Origin: Gemmatimonadota bacterium
GTDB lineage: Bacteria > Gemmatimonadota > Gemmatimonadetes > Longimicrobiales > Gaopeijiaceae
Direction: 5' to 3'
DNA length: 62,723 bases
Assembly: GCA_009844885.1 (NCBI GenBank)
Contig: VYAQ01000279.1
Location: forward strand, 1-62,723
Under the pieces are notes generated by a model that was not told the DNA's origin, searched no databases, and was given only the letters and a program-made list of their open reading frames with translations. The translations under genes were made by a program, and so were the position numbers. Below are positions 8,179 through 17,439 of the stretch, in pieces (position 1 is the first letter of the stretch; each line of letters starts with the position of its first letter).

Positions 8179-8435
8179 GCCGATCGTACGGCGCGGATCG
8201 CATCAGCGATGTCGAATTCGCGCAGTCCGGCAAGCCGCGCATCGTTTCGCGCCTTGGCCACAATCTCATCGAAATCCCGCATCGAAGGCGGCTCGATCAC
8301 CTTGAGCACCACCGTCCCATCTTCGCCGACCACCACGAACTCGGTGCCCGCTTCGAGTCTCATCCTCTGTCGGATCGCTTCCGGAATAACGACCTGACCT
8401 TTGGACGACAGTCTGGTTGTTGCGATGTCGCTCAT
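8175..8435 (-). CDS. AbrB/SpoVT-type antitoxin
   Basis: 86 residues. MSDIATTRLSSKGQVVIPEA and the following GTEFVVVGEDG form an AbrB swapped-hairpin domain. Residues 50-86 (MRDFDEIVAKARNDA, then FDIADAIRAVRS) are a toxin-binding tail. The ATG at 8435 lies 7 nt from a good -10 box, which implies a leaderless mRNA; longer upstream frames in this phase cross the neighbouring gene and are not believed. It is coupled to the PIN toxin by ATGA. Confidence 0.87.
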   Translation of the reverse strand: MSDIATTRLSSKGQVVIPEAIRQRMRLEAGTEFVVVGEDGTVVLKVIEPPSMRDFDEIVAKARNDARLAGLREFDIADAIRAVRSA

Positions 8436-8471
8436 GACAGGAATCTTACTGGTAAGATGGCACCGCGTCAA
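8436..8471 (-). promoter_or_regulatory. Leaderless promoter with operator for AbrB/PIN module
   Basis: On the minus strand TTGACG (8471-8466) and TAAGAT (8448-8443) are spaced exactly 17 bp, and the start codon begins 7 nt after the -10 box. A perfect inverted repeat ATCTTAC (8443-8449)/GTAAGAT (8452-8458) covers the -10 element, as expected for repression by the AbrB antitoxin. No ribosome-binding site is present. Confidence 0.7.
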
Positions 8472-8491
8472 CCCCAGGCCTCGGACCGGAG

Positions 8492-9595
8492 TCAGCTCGC
8501 CACCGGCCTCACGGTGACCGTCACCTCCACATCCGCGAACAGGCCGCCGTCGTCCGCGCGCCCGCGGAGCAGGTAGGTCCCCGGGCGGTCGAAGGTCACG
8601 TTTACGGTCCAGCGGCCGTCTTCGGGCAGTTCGGGCGGCACCCACAGCGGGGCCCAGGGCGAGTTGGCGCCGGCGCGCGTGTCCTCCCACACCTTGATCT
8701 GAGGCGGATCGAAGGTGACGGGGCCCTCAGCGGTCACGGGGCTCTCGCCGGTCGCGGGGCCCTCGCCGTCCCCGGCCTCGTCCTCGCCCCGGTACAGGAA
8801 CCACGACATGAACAGGCCGTTGGCCTTCTGCACCGTGATCCGGGACGGCGGGGTGAGCTGGCGGCGGCTGAAGGTCGGCGGCGCGTTCCAGATCGAATCG
8901 GCGCGCGCGGAGTCGGCGGCAGTTTCGGGGGGCGGGGGCGGAGGTCGGCGGCGCGATCTCAGCAGGCCATCGTCTTCCACGAGCACGGTGATGCCGAGGG
9001 GGACGCCCACGGTGGCCTGGCGCGCGACAGGTCCCTCGAGCGTGATCGTCGGAGGCTCGTTCCCGCGCATCTGCGCGTTGCTCGATCCCGCGCCCAGCGC
9101 GCCCGTCTCGGACATGATCACGACGTTGTCCACGACGTAGTCAGGGCGAAGCGTCGCGTAGGCGCGCTCGGTGACGCCGTTGCTCGTCAGCGTCCACACG
9201 AGCTCCCGGTCGCCCCAGTCGGCGGGCACCCGGACCTTGAACACGAAGCGGTTGCGGCGCGGGAGAAAGTGCGTGGGCTGCCCCCGGTCGGCCGGGCCGG
9301 GGGAAAATGCGTTGTGTTCGCCGAGCGGTACGTCGACCTCTTCGAGCCAGTTCCGGTTCATGTAACCGAAGAGGAGGCTGAACGAGCCGTCTTCGTTGCG
9401 CTCCCAGCCCTCGTACGCGGGCGCCACGTTCTGGCCGCGCTGGTACGTCTGGGCGGCGGCTTCGGGGGGCACCGCGAGGGCAACCAGCAGCGGGATCGCG
9501 AGTTGAGCGGTCGCAGGGGCCACCCGAGGCAGCGCCCGCATCGCGGCCAGGCACCGCACTCCGGGCAGCGCGGCTACCGCGAACCTTCCTCCCAT
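8492..9595 (-). CDS. Cassette A: secreted partner protein of the haem/copper monooxygenase-like protein
   Basis: 367 residues. A signal peptide (ending PPEAAAQ) precedes a domain with YEGWERNEDGSFSLLFGYMNRN, then QPTHFLPRRNRFVFKV. These are nearly the same signatures as the protein at 31109-31981. A proline-rich acidic linker (about 230-260) and a C-terminal beta-sandwich (GRWTVNVTFDRPGTYLLRG) follow. It begins 4 nt after the monooxygenase-like gene. A second start at 9541 would give a shorter, cleaner signal peptide (MRALPRVAPATAQLAIPLL) and is a real alternative. I know no biochemical function for this protein. The repeated pairing says it works with the haem protein in the periplasm or on the outer surface. 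Confidence 0.7.
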   Translation of the reverse strand: MGGRFAVAALPGVRCLAAMRALPRVAPATAQLAIPLLVALAVPPEAAAQTYQRGQNVAPAYEGWERNEDGSFSLLFGYMNRNWLEEVDVPLGEHNAFSPGPADRGQPTHFLPRRNRFVFKVRVPADWGDRELVWTLTSNGVTERAYATLRPDYVVDNVVIMSETGALGAGSSNAQMRGNEPPTITLEGPVARQATVGVPLGITVLVEDDGLLRSRRRPPPPPPETAADSARADSIWNAPPTFSRRQLTPPSRITVQKANGLFMSWFLYRGEDEAGDGEGPATGESPVTAEGPVTFDPPQIKVWEDTRAGANSPWAPLWVPPELPEDGRWTVNVTFDRPGTYLLRGRADDGGLFADVEVTVTVRPVAS

Positions 9596-9599
9596 CCCG

Positions 9600-11171
9600 C
9601 TACCGGTTCCCGCGGCCACGGTTCGCGTCCGTCGAGTTGCCGGCCCGGTCGCTCTGGCCTCCGGCCCCATCCTCATCCGCGGCATAGTAGCGCGGGTTCC
9701 CGTTCTCGGGGATGACCATGCAGAGCGGACACCCGATCACATGGTCGTTGGGACCGAGTGCGAGGCGCTCGCGGCGGAGCGCCATCTCCTCGACGAACTG
9801 CTCGTCGGTGAGGGCGACGCGCATGCCGAGGTCGATGAACATGTTGGCGACCGAGCGATTGCCGGAGCCCTGCCAGTTGCGGGTGTCGGGCACGTTGCGG
9901 TTCGCTTCCGACGTGTCCATGTAGCCGACGATGTGCAGGACCGTACCCTTGGGAAGCAGCGGCTGGTGGTCCTGGGCGTAGGTGTAGCCGCGGACCCAGT
10001 TGTGGTCGTAGCCGACGCAGTTGATCGTCTCGACGTTGAAGCCCCAGATGGCCTCGAGGCACATGCGCATGCCGGGCGCGTGCAGGTGGGGCTCGAAGGT
10101 GACGATCTTGGTGTGCTGGTTGAGGACCTGGTAGGCGTGCAGTTCCTGGCCCGCCACGCCGGCGCGGATGTCGATGTCGCTGCCGTTGCCCAGACCGAAG
10201 AAGGCCCGCTGGTACTTTGGCTCGTAGTCGGGCGGGTGGAAGCGGAAGCCGATCTCGAGGTGGGCACGGGTGTCGCGGCCATTGGAGTGCAGGTGCAGCG
10301 AGTTGGACACGACGGAGGATCCGGCCCGCAGGAGGCGCCCGGCGTCGTTGTCGAAAATGTCCGGCTCGCGGCCGACTTCGTGGACCGGCCAGCTGGTGCT
10401 TCTGGGGCCGTCGCCCGCTTCGTCGGCGGGGACGCGCGTGCTCCAGATCATGTGGTGGACGACGAACCGGCCGCCGACGGTGTGTCGTCCCTCGTGTCCG
10501 CCGTCGGGATTGCGGCCGACGTCGTTGACCTCGCGGATCTCGACGGACTTGACGTAGCGGTCCTCGGTGAGGCCGGTCGGGATCGGTTCGATGTCGCCCC
10601 ACCAGTCGGGCACGTCGCCTTTGACGAGCACCTCGGGGAGGCGGACGATCAGGTCGGGTTCGCCTGCAACCCACACGACTTCGTCGTCGAACTCGAGTGG
10701 CGGCGGGAGGTCGGCGGGGTCGCCTTCGGGGGTTCCGGCCCGCCACCACCGTTCGAGCGCGGCGATCTCGCCGTCTTCGAGCGACATGTCGTCCTTGAAG
10801 TGCTGGATGCCGATGTCCTTCTCGACGTACCACGGCGGCATCGCGCCCGCGCGGTCGCGTATCTGCGTGCGGCGGGCGATCCGGCTCGCGTAGGGCTTGA
10901 CCTCGTCGTAGGTGACCAGTGACATCGGGGCCACGCCGTTGTCGCGGTGGCAGCGCACGCACGCACGCTGCAGGATCGGCGCGATGTCGCGGCTGAAGGT
11001 GACGTCGTCCGGTGTCGTGGCGGCGGTCGCGGTCACGCCGGCCCCGGCTTCCGACTGCGCGGCAAGGGAGTGCGGTGCGAGGGCCGTGGCGGCGAGCCCC
11101 GTGGCGGCGAGGACCGGGACGCTGAGCACCACGGCCAGCAGGGACGTGCCGGACAGCTTTGCGATCGACAT
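9600..11171 (-). CDS. Cassette A: c-type haem plus copper type II monooxygenase-like exported protein
   Basis: 523 residues. A signal peptide (about 1-38) is followed by a cytochrome c-like domain with one CVRCH haem site (DVTFSRDIAPILQ context). Next comes a two-lobed region with the histidine signatures VVHHMIW, SLHLHSNG, EPHLHAPGMRMCLE and YDHNW, resembling the copper-binding half-domains of ascorbate-dependent (PHM/DBM-type) monooxygenases. It may accept electrons through haem and hydroxylate a substrate at copper. Family knowledge supports the fold; the reaction is not known. The start at 11171 gives the signal peptide; the same frame is open further upstream. The homologue at 29745-31109 keeps the architecture and the same downstream partner. 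Confidence 0.75.
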   Translation of the reverse strand: MSIAKLSGTSLLAVVLSVPVLAATGLAATALAPHSLAAQSEAGAGVTATAATTPDDVTFSRDIAPILQRACVRCHRDNGVAPMSLVTYDEVKPYASRIARRTQIRDRAGAMPPWYVEKDIGIQHFKDDMSLEDGEIAALERWWRAGTPEGDPADLPPPLEFDDEVVWVAGEPDLIVRLPEVLVKGDVPDWWGDIEPIPTGLTEDRYVKSVEIREVNDVGRNPDGGHEGRHTVGGRFVVHHMIWSTRVPADEAGDGPRSTSWPVHEVGREPDIFDNDAGRLLRAGSSVVSNSLHLHSNGRDTRAHLEIGFRFHPPDYEPKYQRAFFGLGNGSDIDIRAGVAGQELHAYQVLNQHTKIVTFEPHLHAPGMRMCLEAIWGFNVETINCVGYDHNWVRGYTYAQDHQPLLPKGTVLHIVGYMDTSEANRNVPDTRNWQGSGNRSVANMFIDLGMRVALTDEQFVEEMALRRERLALGPNDHVIGCPLCMVIPENGNPRYYAADEDGAGGQSDRAGNSTDANRGRGNR

Positions 11172-11354
11172 GCGGTACGCTTCTTCCGTTGGGGCCAGTT
11201 TGGGGGGCCACGGCCAAAGTCTATCCGGCCCGTCCGCGCTACGCAAAACAGTGGCGGCCACGTCCGGTGGCGGCTCCGTCTGGTTGACCCGGCAGGAGCG
11301 CCACCCAACCTTGTCCCCCGTTCCATCCCTGGCCCTCACGAAACGGGACACCGC

Positions 11355-12335
11355 ATGCGCCGCTCGCTCCTGATCACCGTTCTGTCGTCTGTCGTACCCT
11401 TGTCCCCTGCGTGCGGCCCGGCCGACAGCGGTTCGGGCGACGCTCGGCCCGCCGACGCCCCCGATGCCGTCGTGGCAGCGCTGCCCGAAGGCGCGGAGGC
11501 CATTTCCCTCCTGGGCGAGCCGCTATACCCGCCACAGCCATCGCCCGAGGTAGCAGCCCGCCAGGCGGAGGACGAAGCCGCGGCCCGCGCCGACTACGAG
11601 GCCAGTCCGGACGACGCGGACGCGATCATCTGGTTGGGCCGGCGCATCGGCTACACCGGCCGGTACCGGGAGGCGATCGACGTGTTCTCCGAGGGAGTCC
11701 GCAAGCATCCCGGCGACGCACGCATGTACCGTCACCGCGGGCATCGCTGGATCAGCGTGCGCGAGTTCGACCGGGCCATCGAGGACCTGTCTCACGCCGC
11801 CGGACTCGTCCAGGGCCTGTCCGACGAGGTGGAACCGGACGGCCAGCCGAACGAGCGCGGGATCCCCACGAGCACGCTGCAGTCGAACATCCATTACCAC
11901 CTGGCCCTCGCCCACTACCTCAAAGGCGACTTCGAAACCGCGCTACGGTCGTACGAAGCCTACTTCGCCGTGACCACGAACCCCGACCAGCTCGTCGCGA
12001 TCTCGCACTGGTGGTACATGGCGCTGCGGCGCCTGGGCCGCGACGAGGAGGCCGCGGCGGTCCTGGAGCGGATCACGGCGGACATGGACGTGATCGAGAA
12101 CACGAGCTACCACCGTCTCCTACTGATGTACAAGGGAGAGATCTCGGCCGACGAGCTGTGGAACCCGGAGGAAGACAACCCCGCCGGCGTGGCGATCGCG
12201 TACGGCGTTGCCGCGTGGCACCTCTACAACGGGCGCCCCGAGCAGGCCGAGGAGATGTTCCGCCGCATCCTGGAAGGCTCCGGCTGGGCGGGCTTCGGCT
12301 ACATCGCCGCGGAAGCGGAGATCGCGCGGCTCTAG
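11355..12335 (+). CDS. TPR-repeat lipoprotein
   Basis: 326 residues. MRRSLLITVLSSVVPLSPAC is a lipoprotein signal with Cys20 as the likely acylation site. The mature part has tetratricopeptide-like helices: DADAIIWLGRRIGYTGRYRE, then AIDVFSEGVRKHPGDARMY, and later LALAHYLKGDFETAL and AWHLYNGRPEQAEEMFRRIL. TPR lipoproteins act as scaffolds in the envelope; the partner is unknown. It is divergent from the cassette A genes across 183 bp. No terminator was seen in the 134 bp before the next gene. Confidence 0.75.
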   Translation: MRRSLLITVLSSVVPLSPACGPADSGSGDARPADAPDAVVAALPEGAEAISLLGEPLYPPQPSPEVAARQAEDEAAARADYEASPDDADAIIWLGRRIGYTGRYREAIDVFSEGVRKHPGDARMYRHRGHRWISVREFDRAIEDLSHAAGLVQGLSDEVEPDGQPNERGIPTSTLQSNIHYHLALAHYLKGDFETALRSYEAYFAVTTNPDQLVAISHWWYMALRRLGRDEEAAAVLERITADMDVIENTSYHRLLLMYKGEISADELWNPEEDNPAGVAIAYGVAAWHLYNGRPEQAEEMFRRILEGSGWAGFGYIAAEAEIARL

Positions 12336-12469
12336 GGGACGGCACGAAGGCTCCAATGGGCTTATTTTAGTGGGCTGTTTTCCATCCCGATGTGTCGTCG
12401 CGAGGCAAGAGGCCTGTACGACCAGGTTCCCCCCAAAACCGATCCGAAGAACTGGAGCTCACCCGTCCG

Positions 12470-13519
<1,050 letters not shown>

Positions 13520-13552
13520 GGGCTCGCGGGGCCGGACGCGGGCCACCGGGCG

Positions 13553-14347
13553 TCACACCTTGTACACGTGCTCCGGTCCGGGGAATTCGCCCTTCCGTAC
13601 CTCTTCCGCATAGCGCTTGACCGCGCCCTCCACCTCGGCACCCAGCTCGGCGTAGCGCTTCAGGAAACGGGGGTTGAACCCCTCGTTCAGGCCGAGCATG
13701 TCGTGCAGCACCAGCACCTGTCCATCGCAGCGCGGTCCCGCCCCGATGCCGATCGTCGGCACCGCCAGCGCGGCCGTCAGCCGTTGCGCGATCAGCGCCG
13801 GAATGAGTTCCAACACGATCGCGAAGACACCCGCGCTCTCGAGTGCTCTGGCGTCGCGCGACAGCTTCTCGAACGCCCCTTCGCCCCGTCCCTGGACCCG
13901 GGGTCCGCCAAGCGCGTGGACCGACTGGGGCGTGAAACCCAGGTGTCCCATCACCGGAACCCCCGCGTTCACGAGCGCTTCCACCGCGGGCGCGATCTCG
14001 GCGCCGCCCTCCACCTTCACCGCGCCGGCGCCCGTCTCCTTCAGGATCCGTCCCCCGTTGCGAACCGCCTCCTCGGGCGACACCTGGTAGCTGAGATAGG
14101 GCATGTCGACCACGACCAGGGCCCGCGAAGCACCCCGGCGGACAATGCGCCCGTGGTAGATCATCTGGTCGACGGTCGCCGAAAGGGTCGTCTCTTCGCC
14201 GCAGAGCACCGACACGAGCGAATCGCCCACCAGGATCGCATCGACCCCGGCCGCGTCCACCAGCGAGGCGAACAGTGCGTCGTACGCGGTGATCATGACG
14301 ATCGGCTCTCCCGCCTTCTTGCGGCGCGCGAAGTCGAGAACGGTCAT
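13553..14347 (-). CDS. panB: 3-methyl-2-oxobutanoate hydroxymethyltransferase
   Basis: 264 residues, full length for the family. The start is MTVLDFARRKKAGEPIVMIT with ITAYDALFASL. Metal- and substrate-binding regions are VDAILVGDSL and VKVEGG, and VMGHLGFTPQS and GIGAGPRCDGQVLVLHD are signature blocks. It catalyses the first committed step of pantothenate synthesis, transferring a hydroxymethyl group from methylene-THF to 2-oxoisovalerate. It lies 25 bp downstream of the ferredoxin gene on the same strand, so it may be read through from the P450 unit. panC and panD are not in the window. Confidence 0.95.
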   Translation of the reverse strand: MTVLDFARRKKAGEPIVMITAYDALFASLVDAAGVDAILVGDSLVSVLCGEETTLSATVDQMIYHGRIVRRGASRALVVVDMPYLSYQVSPEEAVRNGGRILKETGAGAVKVEGGAEIAPAVEALVNAGVPVMGHLGFTPQSVHALGGPRVQGRGEGAFEKLSRDARALESAGVFAIVLELIPALIAQRLTAALAVPTIGIGAGPRCDGQVLVLHDMLGLNEGFNPRFLKRYAELGAEVEGAVKRYAEEVRKGEFPGPEHVYKV

Positions 14348-14372
14348 GCCGGGGTAATCCTGTCCACGGGCC

Positions 14373-14618
14373 CTATACCTCGTACGGCTCGCCCGTCGCC
14401 GCGTCGCTCAGCCGGATGGCGGCCGTCGGGCAGTTTTCCGCCGCCAGGATGATGTCAGCGACCGCGTCGCCCTCGGGGTCCACGACCTCGCTCTGCCGAC
14501 GGGCGTTGTGCGCGAACACGCCCGGCGCCAGCGTCAGGCACATCGCGTTGCCGACGCAGCGGTCATGATCGACGTAGATGTCCAGCGCCACGGGCGCGCG
14601 CCCCGGTGACTTCGTCAT
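14373..14618 (-). CDS. Ferredoxin, [3Fe-4S] type, P450 partner
   Basis: 81 residues with Cys21, Cys27 and Cys63 (CVGNAMC and ENCP). This is the three-cysteine pattern of [3Fe-4S] ferredoxins that feed actinobacterial-type cytochromes P450. Position 24, which would carry the fourth cysteine of a 4Fe-4S cluster, is Asn. The ATG overlaps the P450 stop codon by 4 nt (ATGA), so the proteins are made together. It should pass single electrons from a reductase elsewhere in the genome to the P450. Confidence 0.92.
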   Translation of the reverse strand: MTKSPGRAPVALDIYVDHDRCVGNAMCLTLAPGVFAHNARRQSEVVDPEGDAVADIILAAENCPTAAIRLSDAATGEPYEV

Positions 14619-15838
14619 GCAGGCCACCTCACCGGCAGCGACTTGACCGAGCGGAACTGCAGGCTGGGCTGGTACTCGATCCGGTCCGTCGCCAGTTCCA
14701 GCCGGGCGAATCGTTCCGCAAGGCCGCGGAACACTTCCTGTCCCTCGATCCGCGCCAACGTGGCCCCCAGGCAGTAGTGGATGCCCGAACCGAACGACAG
14801 ATGCGGGTTGGGCCGCCGGCCGATATCGAAGGTGTCCGGATCGTCGAAGACCGCAGGGTCGCGGTTCGCGGCGGCCATGATCCAGCGCAGCGGCTCGCCC
14901 TTGCGGATGGTCCGGCCCGCGATATCGACGTCTTCGGCAGCGATCCGCTGGGTCGACTTGACCGGCGGATCGTACCGCAGGCATTCCTCGGTGGCCAGCC
15001 GCGCCGCGCCCTCGGGATCGGCCCTTAGCCGCTCCCACTGGTCCGGATTGCGAATGAGGGCCAGGAGTCCATTGCAGATCAGGTTCATCGTCGTCTCGTG
15101 GCCCGCGAAGAGCAGCAGCCCCGTGTTCACCAGAACCTGGCGCCTGTCGAACACACCCCGGTTCTCGCCCTCCGCGAGCACGGAAATGAAGTCCGTCCCC
15201 GGTTCCAGGATCCGCTCCTTCACCAGCGGCGACGCATAATCGACGATTCCCCGCACCGCGTCGACGAGCGGGCGCAGACGATAGGGCTCGCCCCGATTGA
15301 TGTACAGGATACCGTCGGCCATGGCCCGCAGGCGGTCCCGGTCCTCGTACGGAACGCCCATCATCTCCGCGATGATGCGAACCGGGAGGGGCGCCGCGAG
15401 CTCCGTCAGCACATCCATCGACCCGTTGGCGTGCACGCCATCGAGGATCTCGGCGACCGCGGCGCGCACGAACGGGCGCCACCGCTCCATCGCCTTGGGC
15501 GTGAAGTACCCGTGGACGACGCCTCGCTGGTGCAGGTGCTCCGGCCGATCCTGCTCCACCAGCTGGTTCGCGCGGAAATCGCGGATTTCGTCGAAAAGGG
15601 GCAGATCGGCCGCGTCGACCGGCGGGTAGGGCGGCGCCTCGACGTGCCTGATCACCGCCGACGAAAAGAGTTCGTGGTGGCGCAGGATCCACACGAGTTC
15701 CTCGTATCCGGTCACCAACCACAGGCCGAAGCGGTCGTTCCGGTGCACGGGTTCGATCTCGCGGAGGGCGCCGAAATAGCTGTATGGGTCGGCGATCACC
15801 TCGGGCGCGAAGAGGTCGTCGGTGAGGACGGCCTGCAT
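14615..15838 (-). CDS. Cytochrome P450 monooxygenase
   Basis: 407 residues, soluble bacterial class I type. The I-helix oxygen-activation motif is FAGHETTMN. The ExxR helix motif lies in ATEECLRYDPP. The haem loop FGSGIHYCLGA has the thiolate ligand Cys356. It should hydroxylate a small hydrophobic substrate, with electrons from the overlapping ferredoxin. It lies 3 nt after the beta-lactamase-like gene, so that gene, the P450, ferredoxin and panB form one run. No terpene or polyketide synthase is nearby, so the substrate is not predictable. The subfamily is not assigned. Confidence 0.93.
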   Translation of the reverse strand: MQAVLTDDLFAPEVIADPYSYFGALREIEPVHRNDRFGLWLVTGYEELVWILRHHELFSSAVIRHVEAPPYPPVDAADLPLFDEIRDFRANQLVEQDRPEHLHQRGVVHGYFTPKAMERWRPFVRAAVAEILDGVHANGSMDVLTELAAPLPVRIIAEMMGVPYEDRDRLRAMADGILYINRGEPYRLRPLVDAVRGIVDYASPLVKERILEPGTDFISVLAEGENRGVFDRRQVLVNTGLLLFAGHETTMNLICNGLLALIRNPDQWERLRADPEGAARLATEECLRYDPPVKSTQRIAAEDVDIAGRTIRKGEPLRWIMAAANRDPAVFDDPDTFDIGRRPNPHLSFGSGIHYCLGATLARIEGQEVFRGLAERFARLELATDRIEYQPSLQFRSVKSLPVRWPA

Positions 15839-15841
15839 GAC

Positions 15842-17437
15842 TCAGCGGTCCCCGACCCGCATGAATCGCAGGTTGCGCACGCGGCCGGCGTCGACCATGA
15901 GCGACTGGAAACGGCCGCCCGCGACCGCCGAGAACCGGAGCGTGAGTCCGAGTTCGGACACGAGCGCCCCGTCCGCTTCAGCCCTGGCCCGCAGGGTGAG
16001 CGGCTCCAACCTGCCCGCGTGAAGCGCGAGCCCGGCGTCGCCCTCCGCCAGAATCCGGTAGGTGGTATTCAATTCGGGACTGTGGAAGGATCCCGCGTAG
16101 CGCGTGCGGTCCGGAATGTCGCGGCCGGGTCGATCCTGCGGAGCGTCCCCCTCCTCCTCCGCGGCCTCCGCCGGCGCCTCGCCCTCCGCATCCGGTTCCG
16201 CAGCCTCCGCGTCCGGCTCCATCCGGTCCTCCAGGTAGATCTCCGCGGTGCTCGCGATGAGCGCCATCGGGTCGATCTGCGAGCGGTTGCACAGCGCCAC
16301 AAAGGAATGGCCGGTCTCGGGATAGCGCGACATGCCCGCTCGGTATCCGACCCACGCGCCTCCGTGGCCGACCGTCGCCAGCCCCCGATGCCCGCCGTGC
16401 ACGATGCCGAACGCATAGGGAATCGTATCGCCCGAGTTGAGCACGCCGCGCTGGTGCATGAGCGCCACCCACTCGGGCCCGCCGACCGTGCCGTCGGTCA
16501 GGTTGCGGTCCCAGGCGGCCCACTCCTCGACCGAAGTGAAGATGCCCCCGTCGCCGACCATGTCGAGGGTGGTCACGTTGATGCGGAAGCCGTGGCCGTC
16601 GGTGACGCCGTCGCCCTCCCCGCCGGTAGGCGCGTAGCCGATGGCGCGGCCCGGCACGATCTCGTTGTGGTCGTCGTGGAAGTGCGTGCGCGGCATCCCC
16701 AGCGGCTCGAAGAACTCGGCCTCGGCGAACTCCCGCAGGCTTTGGCCGGAGACGCGGGCGACGATCTCGCCGAGCAGGAAGTACCCGGAATTGCTGTACA
16801 GGAACTCGGAGCCGGGCGTGAAGTTGAGCTCGCGCTGGCGGACGATCGCGTCCAGAACCTCCTGGTTGGTGAAGAAGTCCTCGCTCCGCTTGCCCGCCAG
16901 CGACATCAGCACGATGTAGTCGCGCACACCGGACGTGTGATACACCAGGTGTCTGATGGTGGGAGGGTCGGGGTAGTCCGGGAACTCGGCGACGTAGTCG
17001 CGGACGGGGGCGTCCAGGTCGAGGTCGCCACGGATGCTCAGGAGGGCGATCGCGGCGGCCGTGAATTGCTTGGAAACCGAGCCAATGCGGTGAATCGTCG
17101 CGGGACCGTTCGGGATGCCGTGGTCGAGGTTGGCGGTGCCGTAACCGGTGGCGTGGACGAGCCGGCCGTCCCGGATCACGCCCACCGAGCAGCCGGGCCC
17201 GTCGGGGCTCGCGTAGTCGGCGAAGACGGCGTCGACGCGGGCCAGGATGGTGGGGTCGGTGGCCTGTGGGACCTCGCTGTCGCCAGGCGGGCCGCAGGCG
17301 GCGAGCGCGGCGATGGCGAGCGCGGTTGCGAACACGGTTGCGCGCGCGGCCGCGGCGGTGGCTGGGCGCGCGGTCCCGGCGGTCGCTGCGAACGACGCCG
17401 TGTGCCCCGTGCGGATCGCGGAAGTGCTTACTTTCAT
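15842..17437 (-). CDS. Serine beta-lactamase/penicillin-binding-protein-like lipoprotein (class C type fold)
   Basis: 531 residues. The long N-terminal region ends in a lipobox AALAAC (Cys48). The catalytic domain has SVSK (Ser120, Lys123) and YSNSGYF for the YxN tyrosine. A proline/glutamate-rich linker precedes a C-terminal beta domain (about 430-531) common in esterase and D-aminopeptidase relatives. The reaction could be peptidase, esterase or amidase; real beta-lactam hydrolysis is less likely. The ATG at 17437 is two bases from the start of the divergent MutS-like gene, an unusual arrangement that makes one of the two starts doubtful. The next credible start would cut into the lipoprotein signal. 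Confidence 0.85.
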   Translation of the reverse strand: MKVSTSAIRTGHTASFAATAGTARPATAAAARATVFATALAIAALAACGPPGDSEVPQATDPTILARVDAVFADYASPDGPGCSVGVIRDGRLVHATGYGTANLDHGIPNGPATIHRIGSVSKQFTAAAIALLSIRGDLDLDAPVRDYVAEFPDYPDPPTIRHLVYHTSGVRDYIVLMSLAGKRSEDFFTNQEVLDAIVRQRELNFTPGSEFLYSNSGYFLLGEIVARVSGQSLREFAEAEFFEPLGMPRTHFHDDHNEIVPGRAIGYAPTGGEGDGVTDGHGFRINVTTLDMVGDGGIFTSVEEWAAWDRNLTDGTVGGPEWVALMHQRGVLNSGDTIPYAFGIVHGGHRGLATVGHGGAWVGYRAGMSRYPETGHSFVALCNRSQIDPMALIASTAEIYLEDRMEPDAEAAEPDAEGEAPAEAAEEEGDAPQDRPGRDIPDRTRYAGSFHSPELNTTYRILAEGDAGLALHAGRLEPLTLRARAEADGALVSELGLTLRFSAVAGGRFQSLMVDAGRVRNLRFMRVGDR

Positions 17438-17439
17438 CC

